Assembly (NCBI GenBank): GCA_038496445.1
Contig: JALMLS010000195.1
Coordinates: 90,706 to 154,705 of the forward strand
Source: Trichosphaerium sp. ATCC 40318
Taxonomy: Eukaryota > Discosea > Flabellinia > Trichosidae
DNA: 64,000 bases
Direction: 5' to 3'
Under the pieces are notes generated by a model. That model worked only from the letters and a program-made list of their open reading frames with translations. It searched no databases and was not told where the DNA came from. Below, one piece after another: positions 35,004-46,804 of the stretch. A program made the translations under genes and the position numbers. Position 1 is the first letter of the stretch, and each line of letters begins with the position of its first letter.

Positions 35004-35893
35004 CTTGGCTTCAGAAATCTTCAATTTCACCAACTCGATATCTGCTGGTAACCCATGATATTTACCAACCTTTTCTCGTAATGGCGCTAACTCTTCTTCA
35101 CATTGCTTAATTTTAGCAGCTTGTAGACTCAAAGATGAGTGAAAAACGCCTTTAGAAACTTTACTCTCGCTCAACTTTTTCTTTTGATTGCCAATCGCAA
35201 TATCATACTCCTGAGCCTTACTTGCAAGATACTGAAGCGTTTTTTCTAATTTTTGACGTTGTCTGATGGTGTCAGGTACGCTAGTGGCAATTTGTTTGTT
35301 GTGTCTAAAAAAGAGTAGGTAAGTGACATTTACGCTCATACTGTCTACAACGCACCCTACGAGCTTCTTTTGCATGGCCTTGTACTGCCTGGCGCTACCT
35401 TTTGCTTGGTACAATTCATCTTCTAAATCTTCTATTTCGCTCTACAACAACACTCAATGCTGATTATGGTATCCACGTACCTCTAAATCGTCTTTTCGCA
35501 TGTACATGTCAGTGAGCGCGGAAACATAAGCAGAAGACGACACGTCGTGGAGGTCCAATAGCATCGCCAGCTCTACTAAACCATCTGATACATTGTCATT
35601 GTGATTAACGCCAACGGTGTTCAATACAAGTTCCAGTTTATCCGCTAATACACAATTACGCTTGTTTATACACTCACCATACCGTTTTGCTTGTATTCAG
35701 CGATTTTAGCTTCTAGTTGTTCTTTTTCTTCTGAAAGCTCTTTAAATTGCCGTTTGGCGTCAATGGCAGTTTTATAGAGTCGGTTGATGTTACTATCATT
35801 CACTTTTAAATTTGGCGGGGTTTCAGTGCCATAGGTATCTTTTAACCAAGAGAGAACTACAGCGTATTTGCTTGAAGAGGTTTGCTGGCTCAT
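34923..35893 (-). CDS. HAUS1: HAUS augmin-like complex subunit 1
   Basis: HAUS1 is a coiled-coil subunit of augmin, which recruits gamma-tubulin to spindle microtubules. The start at 35893 (MSQQTSSSKYAVVLSWLKDT) gives the family's N-terminal pattern WLKxxYGxxxxPxxxVNxxxINxLY (seen as NLKVNDSNINRLYKTAIDAK). Coiled coil follows (FKELSEEKEQLEAKIAEYKQ), then VELAMLLDLHDVSSSAYVSA, DLEDELYQAKGSARQYKAMQ and KLEKTLQYLASKAQEYDIAI. A C-terminal helix has PADIELVKLKISEAKNELER and ends TQGHI. Length is about 275 residues, near the family's usual size. Four exons are separated by short introns. It is head-to-head with a small gene at 36066. Its last codons are duplicated at 375-450. Confidence 0.8.
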
Positions 35894-36065
35894 GGAGATT
35901 GGTCCCGGTTACGTGAAAGCCTGTTTTTTTTACAAAATTTCTGTTTACGTGACATTTTGACTTTGTTCTGAAATTTTTATCCGAAACAATTTCTGCATGA
36001 AAAAAAACTTTGTTCTCAACCTTTCACATCTACAACACAACTCTTGCCCAGAGCTCACCATAGCA

Positions 36066-36278
36066 ATGACGACCACAGCAACACCAGTGAATCTCGTAGT
36101 ACCATTGGCTCAACCAAACGAATCGCCTACACAGCTCTTGAAAAAACGATTCGCCGAAGCGTCTACTGTATGGAGTTCATGCGCACACAGTGGTTTCAAG
36201 CTCAGTGATGCTTATTTGTGGGGTAATCCGCTTGATGATATGGTAGATGAAGAAGAAGAGGGCGATTCGCTCCGCTAG
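36066..36278 (+). CDS. Small acidic-tailed protein, unknown
   Basis: Seventy codons from MTTTATPVNLVVPLAQPNES, then PTQLLKKRFAEASTVWSSCA and LSDAYLWGNPLDDMVD, ending in an acidic stretch DEEEEGDSLR. The compact conserved-looking middle and acidic end suggest a real soluble microprotein. It starts about 170 bases from the HAUS1 start on the opposite strand, so they probably share a promoter. No family was recognised; an additional downstream exon cannot be excluded. Confidence 0.45.
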   Translation: MTTTATPVNLVVPLAQPNESPTQLLKKRFAEASTVWSSCAHSGFKLSDAYLWGNPLDDMVDEEEEGDSLR

Positions 36279-37335
36279 ACGGCGGGTAAAACGTTTTCGG
36301 AATTTCAGCATTAGCGAAACTAAAGCAAGTAATCGCTTGTTGAATGTTGTACATTAAAAATAGCTTTGCAAAATCGTCTGCAAGACATTTTTAATTCTAT
36401 CTAGCAAGGTACGGGTTCATTTCCTCAATTCTTCCTACTCGAATGTTTTTTGTAACCTGCAATTCCACTTACAACGTTCGTGGCTCTTTAGCTACTGAGC
36501 AAAGACTTGGGTACTTTTAGTGCACAGATAACAATGGGTTTAGAGCTATGGGGTTTTAAAACAATGGAGTTACTCAAACACTACACTGCGGAGTTGACGC
36601 GTTAAATTGCGTTTCTCACAACGCCACATTTATTTACCCGCCTCACACAATACCCCCTTTGTTCTTTTGTTGATAGTATACTTGTTGCAATAGAATCTAG
36701 CCGAGTCAGTTTTAGCGAAAAGTTTGCAGTAGCGAAAAAGTTATTTGAGGCGTAAAGTGCAGTTTAAAATAATACCTACACGCAGGTTCTTACACAGCAA
36801 ACTCCCGCCCTTTTTCTCTTCCCTGTCTAACGCTTCGCTAAACACTTCTCTTGGTGTCTATTACCCTATGTTAACAATGGAATGATGTCACAACAAAAGA
36901 TCAAGTTTTTTATGGTGCGATGCCCCGATAAAATTTTGGTACAGGTAAGTTGGTAGCGCTATGTACTTGCGATTGGCGCTAGTATTTGGTACACAAAAGC
37001 CATAGGTACTTGCGTTGAGGTGATATCTTCATTGTTACAGCGTCCAAAATGTAATAGACGCTAGTAAAAACAAAATAATAAAAAATGCTTATCAAAAACT
37101 TTCTCGTTCATTTTAGCATTTTGAAATGAAAAATTTTGGTTTGACACGTGACACTTAATTTTTTTTTTTGTTTGTGAACAGTTGCAAATACAAACAGAAC
37201 GTAAATTAACAATGAATATTGTGTAGAGTTATTTTTGATTTACATACAGTATTGTTTTGTTGCAATTTCAGAGGTTTTCGCACCTTTGAGCTTATTTCGT
37301 CGTTTTCTTTTTTTTATCGCGTTGTGAGTGTCTAT
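36279..37335. other. Intergenic, no supported gene
   Basis: About 1.05 kb with no convincing reading frame on either strand. It contains T-rich tracts and a CACGTG near 37145. It may hold the 3' region of the small gene to its left. Confidence 0.5.
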
Positions 37336-37533
37336 TTACCATAAACTGGCTCCACCAGACTCTATGCACTCCATTTCTTCATCAGTGAGCTGAGGTCGTA
37401 GAAGATGTAGCGTGGATACGTCGCTGCTTTCTATGACGCTGTTTAGATGCGATTACAACGTGTTTGAAGTACCTGGCTTTGGAGTTACTTTCTTTACGCT
37501 TTGAGTTGGCTGGCGTTGTTTTATATTCATCAT
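37336..37533 (-). CDS. Possible small protein, unknown
   Basis: On the minus strand, MMNIKQRQPTQSVKKVTPKP opens a basic segment. After a likely short intron, it continues as SVIESSDVSTLHLLRPQLTD and EEMECIESGGASLW before TAA. The second part reads like a conserved short motif, but I could not place it in a family, and the splice phase did not resolve. It is weakly supported. Confidence 0.3.
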
Positions 37534-37724
37534 ACCGACTATTGCGCCGTTAAACGAATAATTACGTTTTACTGCGAGTTAGCGTACTTGGATTTCTTGT
37601 AGGAAACCGTATTGAAGGAGCGCGTCGTGTAGCGCGAATAAGAGAGGCCATTCGAGTTGGCTGTTTTTTTTATGTTGAGTTAAGTGATTTCGCTCCTTAG
37701 CAAAAGAGAAAACGTTCTGCACCA

Positions 37725-38254
37725 ATGGCAACGAAACCAACTGACTGCGTACGGTTACTGTTAGCGTTATTTTGCGTTATTGTTTTTTGTAGGACATTGT
37801 TTATCACTTGAGCACAAGCGCAACTGCTTGGGAAACCGCCAAGGCTAATGGAAAGTACGAGGAGAGCATGGAAGATGTACAGTTTCTTACAATTCAAAAC
37901 GTGATCTTTACGCGCTCTTAGGGCTTTATTCACCTTAGCACTGGTTCTCAGATAGCTGGGACGCTTGGAGCGTTTTTCAAAGACGCAAAAAATGTTACAA
38001 TTTGCGAAATGAAAACTGATGCTATCACTTCAGAGGTGAAATGGGAGGAGGTAAATTAGAAAGGAAAAAACAAACACATTTTTTGACACCTCTGTTACGA
38101 AGTTTCTTAATTTTTCTTTATTCAGGGAAAACCAGGAGTGCTATTCCCACACGCTTATGGACCTATTAATATGTCTTCTGTAACAAAGATTTATAGTCTT
38201 GCTGATGAAAGGGATGATTCTAAATGGCGTGAATACTTGACAGAATTGAAATAA
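37725..38254 (+). CDS. DUF952 family protein
   Basis: Starting from MATKPTDC, a GTACGG intron joins to DIVYHLSTSATAWETAKANG and KYEESMED. A GTACAG intron joins to GFIHLSTGSQIAGTLGAFFK and DAKNVTICEMKTDAITSEVK. The last exon has GVLFPHAYGPINMSSVTKIY. The strings YHLS...W..A...G.Y, GFIHLST and LFPHxYGPI are the DUF952 (PF06108) signature. Members are small soluble proteins of unknown activity, widespread in bacteria and scattered in eukaryotes. All three junctions are in phase. The stop TAA lies inside an AATAAA word, giving a very short 3' end. Confidence 0.82.
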
Positions 38255-38399
38255 AACAAGATCTCTCCTAGCTATTGTTTTTGCTAGTGTTATTTTAAAG
38301 CATAATCGTTTCTTTGCCGTCTTCTGTACATGAACGTTTGCCACTCTGATCACGTGACAAAAATCGTGTTATTTATTAACTAAACACTTGATTGCTAAT

Positions 38400-38760
38400 T
38401 TGAAAACCTACAACAACATTGCCATGGATAGAAAGGTCATTGAAGTCGAGTCACTAAGTAAACTAACTTTTTCTTGCCACCTAGTAATTTTTCCTTGCTT
38501 TAATTCAAAACTCATGTGTTGTAATTGTAATACCATATTTTTCTTTCCGTATGTATGCCATGTACAACGACAGCATAATCGTACAATTGGCCATTTTTGC
38601 CTCACCATGTTCTCCATCTTTTTTACCATCACGGTAATTACATTGTTGCTGTCCATTGTCGTACCAATACTTTGTTTCTCTTTCGTACTTGTTATCGATA
38701 TAATTGCAGTGCTGTAATTGGCCATTGCTATGCCACAGCTTTTGTTCTCTTTATTTATGT
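38400..38760 (-). pseudogene. Decayed MORN_2 repeat gene
   Basis: Reading the minus strand from about 38760 gives REQKLWHSNGQLQHCNYID and then, after frame changes, further MORN_2-like pieces (WYDNGQQQ, GEHGEAKMANC, HTYGKKNMV). These match the repeat pattern of the gene at 30395-31108. At least two frameshifts and several stop codons break the series, and there is no start or F-box-like region. It is a dead or truncated paralogue lying between DUF952 and threonine synthase. Confidence 0.65.
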
Positions 38761-38964
38761 ATTTGTTTGATTATATTACCAAGTCTAGCTTACATGTTCC
38801 TGCCCTTGCGCCATTGGTGTAGTAGAGTTTTACAATAATTCACCTTTACAACTGACTGGATTTCCGTAAATGGCTATGACAACAGAAAAAAAATCTCGCA
38901 TTTTTGTCGATACTTAAACTGCTCATTAGTTCTTGTACAGTCTATTGTATTTATTGTAAACAGG

Positions 38965-41083
38965 ATGAAATACGTAAGCACACGTGGTGGTATTAAACCG
39001 ATTGGTTTTGAGGCTGCTATAATGACAGGTTAGTATGTTTTACTTAAAGTAGTGTAATCAAAACTAGGATACGCTGCCGATGGCGGACTACTGGTTCCTG
39101 AGCGTATACCAAACATTACAATTGACCAGGTATACTATTGACACTGAGTACATATTCATCCATTTTATGCGTCTATGCGAAGCAAGAGCGCATTCTTCCT
39201 TTTTTGACACTTGATCGTTACAGCTATCATAAAGTCTGAAAGTCTTTAGCTTCGCTCGTGGTCGTCTTGTAGTTATGAGCAGATACTAACGGATGTATTA
39301 CAATTATTTATTAGTTCAGATGAGATTCCAACAACAGTTCTCTCTGAAATAATTACAGAGAGCTTTAAACGCTTTGATAAAAAAGATATCATGCCACTAG
39401 GTTCAGAGCACTCATTTTAGAATCACGCATTATGACACCTAACTAACCAAGTATAGTTGATATAGGCAATGACATGCACGTGTTAGAAATGTTTCATGGC
39501 CCTACTGGAGCTTTTAAGGACATAAGTCTTGGCGTTTTAGGCAAGTCCCGATTGTAAACGAAAAAACTCCTCAAAATCACGTGATTTCCAAGTGGTTCCA
39601 AGGCGTTCGTACTCATTTTTGGAAAAGGTAAACTATTCGACTATTTCCTTGGTAAGAGTAAGCGTAAAGTGACAGTCCTGGTGAGCACGTCAGGTGCGTC
39701 TTGCTTGGTGGATTTTGCTGTTTTGAAGATTCCATTTCTGATACTTTTAGGCGATACTGGTTCTGCTGCAATTGAAGGTGTTCGTGGTTCGAAAAATATT
39801 GACATAATTGTTGTTTACCCTTTTGGTAAAACAAGCAACGTTCAAGAAAAACAAATGATAACAGTTCTGGATGAGAATGTTCACGTCTTTGGAGTAGATG
39901 GGTACCACGTTATCACATAACAAAGTGTACTTTTTTAACTCTTGTGAAGTACTTCAGATGATTTGGATATCGCTGCTGTTGCGATATTGCAAGATACGCC
40001 CTTTGTGACGCGTCATGGTATTACATCGTTGAATAGTTTCAATTTGGGTCGTATCCTCTTGCAGGTTCAAAAAGAAAAAAATTGCTGGCCAGTACAAACT
40101 AATTTTCGCAAGGTTGCTCATTTCTTTTATGCTTATGTTAAGACCTGCCCTTCCGCTGACAAGACGTTGCATATAGTACAATTCATATCCCAATTATTTC
40201 GTAACAATGGTACTAAAGATTTTAGGCCGTGCCAACGGGTGCTTGTGGTAACCTAGCAGGAGGTAATTGTGGATTTCTTTTATTTCATTGTTTAAAGTTA
40301 AATAAATGTAGGATCACTTGCTTATAAGATGGGACTCCCAATCAAATTCGTAAGGTACCATTCAAAGCAAACTAACGTCTTTTATTTATACTGAGTCATG
40401 TATTTAAGCGCTGTAAATAAGAACGGTGTTGTACACGAGTGCGTTCAATCTGGTACTTTCTTCTCAAATAAACATGTATCAAAATCGTTGGCTCCAGCTA
40501 TTGATATTGCAGCTCCGTACAACTGGTATGTGTTTACAGTATTAAGGTGATTAAAGGGAATGCTAGGGAGCGTGTATGTTGGGTTGCTTCTGGTTGCAAT
40601 AGCAAAGAGATTAAGGAGATGATGGAAGGTTTTAATTTGGGCAAAGTAGTTACCCTTCGAAAAGGGACTGCGTCAAAACTCCGAGAGATGATGGTGACTG
40701 CAAAGATAAGTGATAAAAGGATAGAAGACACTGTGTCCAAAACATGGAAGAGTGCAGGTTATATTCTTGATCCACATACAGCAGTTGCTGTAGCTGGTTG
40801 CGAGGATGTAAAAGTCAAAGGCAAGCTTTTTGATTGTTTCAAGCAAGTGTTTATTCCTTTTGTAGGCCCAATAGTTGTCTTGGCTACAGCGACACCTGAT
40901 AAATTCCCTGACGAAATGAAAAGAATTGTAGGCTCGTTTGAGTTATCAGAGAAGTCGAAAGTATTACTGAAAAAACCTGTAAAAGTAACAAGAGTTGAAA
41001 TGTTAAGCGGATTGGAAGCCTTGTTACGCAAGAAGATTAACACTATTACAGTAGACAGAGAATGTAATGAATCAACCGAATAA
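38965..41083 (+). CDS. Threonine synthase-like protein (THNSL2 type)
   Basis: This is a PLP enzyme that eliminates phosphate from O-phosphohomoserine or phosphothreonine. The start MKYVSTRGGIKPIGFEAAIM, then GYAADGGLLVPERIPNITID, matches the family's N-terminus. The cofactor lysine sits in MFHGPTGAFKDISLGVLGKL. DTGSAAIEGVRGSKNIDIIV and SNVQEKQMITVLDENVHVFG follow. The next exons give SLNSFNLGRIL, PTGACGNLAGG (phosphate-binding), YKMGLPIKFVSAVNKNGVVH and LAPAIDIAAPYNWERVCWVA. The large last exon ends with DPHTAVAVAGCEDVKV and TATPDKFPDEMKRIVGSFEL. The PTGACGNLAGG form is typical of THNSL2, so either true threonine synthesis or the phospholyase activity of animal THNSL2 is possible. The stop TAA overlaps AATAAA. 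Confidence 0.87.
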
Positions 41084-41365
41084 ACTAACATTATGCTCCG
41101 AAATTATATTGAATACACGTCCACAAGCAAGCAAACTAAAAAAACAAAAAACAAATGCAACAAAAATACGTAACATTCTTAGTTAGATTTGTGTCACGTG
41201 ACAGCTGTTTTGAAGAATAGTCCATAGCCAGGTTAACGAGGTTACCGTTTGTATAACTTACAACCTTACAGCTCAATACAGCGTATTGTGACAACAACAT
41301 TCAAGAGGTACTAATTTGGAGATTCTTGTAAAGTCTTGCTCTCAAAATTCGTTTATTTCAACACT

Positions 41366-42725
41366 ATGGAGACAATTAGCATTTTATTGTGGAATGTCCA
41401 CAAGTGGTATACTCCAAAAGGCGCAGAAAACCTACAAATGGTAACAAAAGTGTTGATGGGATGTGGTGTAACCGATGTAGTCTGTTTGAACGAAGTGGGT
41501 ACCATTTCAACAATAACACAGTTTGAAGTATCATTTAACGTTTTGTGGTATCCAAAACGCTAAAACAAATTATTGTAGGTTACAATGCCTTCTGACGATG
41601 ACGAATACAGCATTTGTGTTGTGTGGGGTAGAATTAGCCATTGGTTCTCGTTTACAGAAGAGAATTTAGGCACGACAAAGTGGCTTAAAACAAGCTGATT
41701 AAGTTGTTTAGAATCCTTCCCATTACGGATACGGAAACGTTTTTGTATCGCACCTACAACACAAATACACCTATATGAAAACATAAGCGAAGTACCAATG
41801 ACTTTTGATAAGCTGGTAGATACTACATCATATCTATTAAATCCAACAATACAGTAACACGTTTAAAGGTTGAATTTGAAGGTGCCGTTTTGAGTCTATC
41901 TGTACAAGGGCTTCAACCATCCTATGGATATGAAAGCGAAATAGATGATACATATGGGCAATTGGGAACGTTAAATAATTCCTTGGGATGCGATTACAAG
42001 TTCTTCTTTGGATCAGCAAACAGTAATTTTTTTGGAAATGCAATTATTTCAAACAAAGAAGTTATAGAATCAAGCAACGTTACGTGCAAGCTGAAAGGCG
42101 CTGCAAAGCGTGGTATGTTACGCGTTTGTATTAATGCTCCAAATATTGTAATCTACTTGTTACACTTGGACCACAAATCAGAGGTAAGTTGCTGTACCAG
42201 CTATTCTTGTACAGCGTTATCTAAAAACGTGACGTAATTGCCCGTTATTTTGTTGCTAACTTGAAATGTGTTCATTGCTCTTCAATACATTTCAACAGTT
42301 TTCTTATTGCACGTTTGTAGAGCATTCGAGTTTCTCAGCTAGACACTTTTTTGTCTAGGATTTCAGAACCTGAACATGTGATTGTTGGTGATTTCAATGC
42401 AGTAACAAAACGAGATTATACAGATGAATATTTAAACATGATTAACAAAGAAAGAGAGCGAAACAAAGTTCCTGAACTTATTTTCAACGTAACTAATACT
42501 ATGGAGAATAGAGGATATATGGACTGCTTCAAGGCTTGTCACCCAAACGCCACTGATGCCAAAGTGAGAACTCACCAGCACGGTGTCCGTGTGGATTACA
42601 TGTATGTTAGCAAAGAACTTGCAAAAAGATGTAACTGGGAAAAGAGTACATTTATAATATTGGATGAAACGATTTCGTCAGATCACTGCCCACAAAGACT
42701 TGTTCTTAATCTCAAGAAGAAATAA
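41366..42725 (+). CDS. Endonuclease/exonuclease/phosphatase (EEP) family protein
   Basis: The EEP fold cleaves phosphodiester or phosphoester bonds with a divalent metal. Motifs appear in order. METISILLWNVHKWYTPKG has the N-terminal Asn, and GVTDVVCLNEV the metal-binding Glu. HYGYGNVFVSH and SANSNFFGNAIISNKEVI follow, then VIYLLHLDHKS, EHVIVGDFNAVTKRDY with the Asp/Asn pair, GVRVDYMYVSKEL, and ISSDHCPQRLVLNL with the catalytic Asp-His. No signal peptide or membrane segment was seen. About five exons are present. The exons around 41580-41830 are loosely defined because several frames are open there. The substrate (nucleic acid, phosphoinositide or sphingomyelin) cannot be decided; the compact size resembles small DNase/Ccr4-like members. 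The stop TAA lies within AATAAAC. Confidence 0.8.
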
Positions 42726-44530
42726 ACTATTTACTTATTATCGCTGTAGCTCAGTTAACTGACAATAGAAAAAACCAGCGATTGAATACACTGTTGTAAA
42801 AACGTTGTTGGTAAAAGTGCAGAAGTTCATACATGAACAGAGAGGCAAATGGACGATCTCATGGCTTTGTTAAACAAGACACCGAGAGTGTTAATGCTGT
42901 CGAAAAGGTCCAGTGGATACATGCGGCAACCTGCCAGTAGAATTAAGCAGTCTTGTTGTATGACTTTTTCCTTTGTTTAACAAACTGCAAAGTGACAAAG
43001 CAACAGGTTATGGTAGTTCTGAAGGCAATTACACTTCTCTAGACGACCTGTCGAAGAACATGTGCGTTTCAAACAGTAGTTGATGCTGAACATTCCCGTG
43101 GTTAAGTAAATAAAAGCACCCACGTGCATTTTTTGTTAATAAGTGTTGGCTCCACGTGCCTTTTTGACCTGAATAGACCTACAGTTTGCTCAGCATAACG
43201 GCTTCTAGTTGTCAAACGAACTTGTCCTTCGTCTTATTAGACAGTAGGAACCTCATGAAGGCGAGGTAAGCTAAACGCGAATGGATAATCTTATTGGTAC
43301 TAGACTCAAATCACTAGGAACTTGAAGAACGGCAATGTAGATTTAGAACGAAGACTGAAATCTGCTATTCCAGAATAACGCCTTGTGAGTATTTGCACCT
43401 TATCAAACGTGCGGCAATGTTTGTTACACAAAACAACTCTTTGCAACTTCGTATTGTTACAGATTGTGCTTTTTTTTTGAAGGTTTTATATTTGGAATTA
43501 TAGCAGTTTAATCAGCAAAGAAATTGTAGCGTCTGGTCAAGGACTATCGACAATTTGTACAAGCACGTTCCTTAGGAAATTAAGTCAACTGCTTTTCTTC
43601 ATTATCTAACGTATTAGCACTTATTTAGTGTTCTCGGTATGGAACAGCAGCGGTACGTTATATTCGTTAAAAAAACAGCTAAACCCACAAAATAGCTTGC
43701 GCTTGAGCATATACCCAAGTCTACGTAATGTTACCGACGCCTATCTATTTACCAATGAAGTTCGCTTGGATAGACGTACAAATCGCTGGAATTTGGTTGA
43801 GATAACTATAGCAAACTGGACGTCATACTCTCGTTTGAGCTCTCTTGCGTTTGTTGCCTCTGGGTCTACTAAAGGCATGATGGTTCCGACATGGCCCATT
43901 TTCAACCAAGCTGGCTATGTTAAAGAGTGTCGGTACGCAAAGAATGTTCAATAAACCAACGAATAACGTAATTGGAGAAAACGGTACTAATAAAACACTA
44001 GCGACTGGCATGCCGCCCCAAATGATCGTAACGAAATGGTCATAACATTTAAGTTTACGTTCGGGAAAGTGCGTACAATTCTCTTCCAGAAAGTTTTTAT
44101 TCCTTGTCCAACGGTTAATTAAAACGCCTGTAGAAATCATATGAAGACGTATGGGTTAAAGCAAACAAAGCAGACGTTGTAGCAAAGGTACAAAATAATC
44201 CCAAAAGACTCGAAGTCAGCATATCGCCAGTGAGACCCTGAAAAAATCTCACAGCGCATACGTAGTAATAGCTTTATTCTTGTTACAAAGTTCGTGCACA
44301 ATTCCAGAAAAACGACACAAACGTCGCTGTTGACACTGTGTTGTATCCTAGTATGTGCTACGACCTTTATACAAAGGGGTTACTGGACGAACAGTTACTT
44401 TAACGTTCATGAACGGCTAAATCACACGTTTTTAAAAACAAAAGTTTTGCGTTTTTTTATGAAAAATTATTTATTTAATATGTTATAGTTATGCCTTGAA
44501 GCCCAAATAGAAGATACAGACCAAGAAGAT
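42726..44530. other. 1.8-kb stretch without a supported gene
   Basis: Several open stretches occur (for example 43628-43954 plus and 43823-44140 minus), but they overlap antisense, lack domain resemblance and do not chain by splicing. Small islands such as DKATGYGSSEGNYTSLDD (near 43000) look exon-like and could be relics. Treat as intergenic or degraded. Confidence 0.4.
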
Positions 44531-46804
44531 ATGCTATCTTATGGATCTCCAGTTAACTGGAGCACTGAAGTAACGATAAAGCGCGTACGTTAAGCAAACT
44601 CACCTGAAGTTGCATGAAAAACTAAAAACAGACTTTTTCTTTTTGTCTGTTTTCTTATTGTTGAAACCCCTAAATTGATCAATTAGTACAAAGAAGGGAG
44701 TAACAAGCGTAAGCGAGTACGGGATGCGGCCGCGAATGGAGACCAAAGCTCTAAGAAACCAAAACTGAAGAAGCAAGAACAGGAGATGGGCGTAATTGTT
44801 AGTGCGTCTCCATCTCTTTCAAATTCACCGAGCACGCCTGAATCTCAAGATACTTGCGCAAGCCCTGGTCATACCCCTCTTCCGTACAGCTCAGAGGTCG
44901 AAGAAATCAGACAGCGTTCAGAAGCTATTGTTGATGCTGGTACTTTGCTTAGCTTTTTCCATCAATTTCTTTTTTCAGTGATTTTAATCTCGGGTGCTAA
45001 CGTGAAATTTTAGCTGAAAAGTACGATACTACTGACGCACCAGGTTGGGCATCTGCAGCACTAGAAGAAGTTAAACAACTAGAACGCGTATGGCAAGAAT
45101 TTCAACAACGTAAATCTACAGATGGTTTCCTAGTACCTTTTGACATTTTTGATCCTTTGGCTGATTATTCGGACAGTCCTTTTGCTGCTTGTGGTTTGTC
45201 AAAGGTACATAAAAAACGCTTGGTTGATGTTTGTTAATTATCCTAGGGTACAAGCTATGTGGGGCTTGCTACGGTTCTTTTCATTGGTATACTCATTGGA
45301 TGTGGAGCAGTGTTGACTTACAATCGTATAAATTCTGGTAGTGCAGCAGGTGGTGGACATGGACCAGCTGGTTCCAATCCAAATGGTCCTGCTGGAGGAC
45401 CTGGCGCAAGTACTATTAACCCAAATGATCCTGGCGCACCACCTGATGGAAACCGAATGGTACGACACGTTTTTTTCACACTTCGTACTTAAACAACTTG
45501 ATGTAGTCTACTACGGAAGGCCCAACTACAGAACCTCCAATTACAGAATCACCAACACCAGTTGTCACAGCCGAACCAACAGTTGCACCTGCAACCACGC
45601 GTCCGCCAACAAAGACGCCAACAACGAAGCCTCCATCAACACGTCCACCAACAACAAAGCCTCCACCAACACGTCCACCAACAAAGCCGCCAACAACGAA
45701 GCCTCCATCAACGAGGCCACCAACAACAGAACCGCCAATGACAAGGCCACCAACAACGACAATATCTCCTACTGAAGTGAAACCAACTGAGAGTCCTACA
45801 GTAGACTCAATACCAAGTAATATCCCACTGCCTCCAACCAGAATAACATCAGATACTAATAATACTGGCCTAGTACCTACCTCACCGAGCGATAAGCCAC
45901 CAACAGCTGCCTCTACTAAGCCTCCATCAAATATCATCGCTGCGAATGTAACTGATGCACCAACCAGGGATCCAGATGATCCCCCTACAGACGCACCAGC
46001 CACTTTTCCTACTGCCCCAACTTCGGCTGATAGTGTACCTTCTTCGAAGCGTAGTATTGTTAATGAGGTCGTTTGGACAGATTTTACGCCAGTATTAGTA
46101 AAATTAAATCAGGGGCATGATCGCGTGGTGGATATTGTGGCGTTTAACAGTACGCGAAAAGTGATAATCAGATTTTTTATTATTTTGTCTGATGGTTTTT
46201 AGACTCCGTTTATATTTCTACCGAACACTGCCAGATAATACAACAGCTACCTGGCGGAGAATCAACTCCTATTGAAATAGATTCTGTGCATTGTGGACAA
46301 TTAACGTTTTTACCTCTACTCGATAAACTCTTTGCTATTATTGAAGTTGACAATTCGGATCGAACTGTAATAGTTGGTGTAAGCAAGGTACGTAACGTGA
46401 GGTTTTTTTTTTTTGCAACTTGCAACAAACATTTTCCGAAATTAAAAGATTAAACATCAATGTACGTTGGAAATTGGTATTAAGTTTGTTTTTGTAGAAT
46501 TCAAGCGTTTGGCCTTTTACACAGGATGACTTTTCTCTACGCAGACTTGCTATAGGTAAAAATACGGCGTACTACGCAACATGTACGTATCTAAGCACGC
46601 TATTACTTGATTTTGATACTGGATGTAGCGCGCGTAATCTACAAATATGAACGCGGAGGTGCAAAACAGAGCGTTGTGGCTAAGGTGCCCAACTCTTGTA
46701 ATACTCAAGCACTAGCTCTTTCGACAAATGATCATGGCAACCAGAAATTACAAATCATTTGTGAAAAAGGAGAAATGCTAGTTACTGAGCTACCTTCGAT
46801 ATGA
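44531..46804 (+). CDS. Type II-like membrane protein with Thr/Pro mucin-like stalk
   Basis: The N-terminal part from MLSYGSPVNWSTEVTIKR contains a strongly basic nuclear-signal-like patch (SNKRKRVRDAAANGD, SSKKPKLKKQEQE). A Ser/Pro-rich stretch and the region WASAALEEVKQLERVWQEFQ follow. One membrane helix, YVGLATVLFIGILIGCGAVL, comes next, then a Gly/Asn/Pro linker (GGGHGPAGSNPNGPAGG). A stalk of about 150 residues is dominated by TKPPSTRPPT-type repeats, expected to be heavily O-glycosylated. The C-terminal ~200 residues form a beta-rich domain: VVWTDFTPVLVKLNQGHDRV, GGESTPIEIDSVHCGQLTFL, LFAIIEVDNSDRTVIVGVSK and VIYKYERGGAKQ. It may be part of a propeller. No N-terminal signal peptide, so the stalk and C-terminus are probably outside the cell. 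Exon phases fit at all junctions checked. Family unknown. Confidence 0.72.

Noticed and set aside
38408-38725. 105-codon minus-strand frame as an intact gene
   Set aside because: Its MORN_2-like strings only appear when frames are switched, so it is a decayed copy, not a functional gene.
45590-45760. Short-period repeats that could suggest a CRISPR or minisatellite array
   Set aside because: The repeats are in frame, irregular in spacing and encode TKPPSTRPPT-type stalk sequence; there are no spacers of constant length.
45476-46003. 175-codon open frame on the minus strand, Gly/Val-rich
   Set aside because: It is the antisense of the Thr/Pro-rich stalk. Repeated ACA/CCA codons on the plus strand read as Gly/Val on the minus strand. 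The plus gene has exons and phases to support it.
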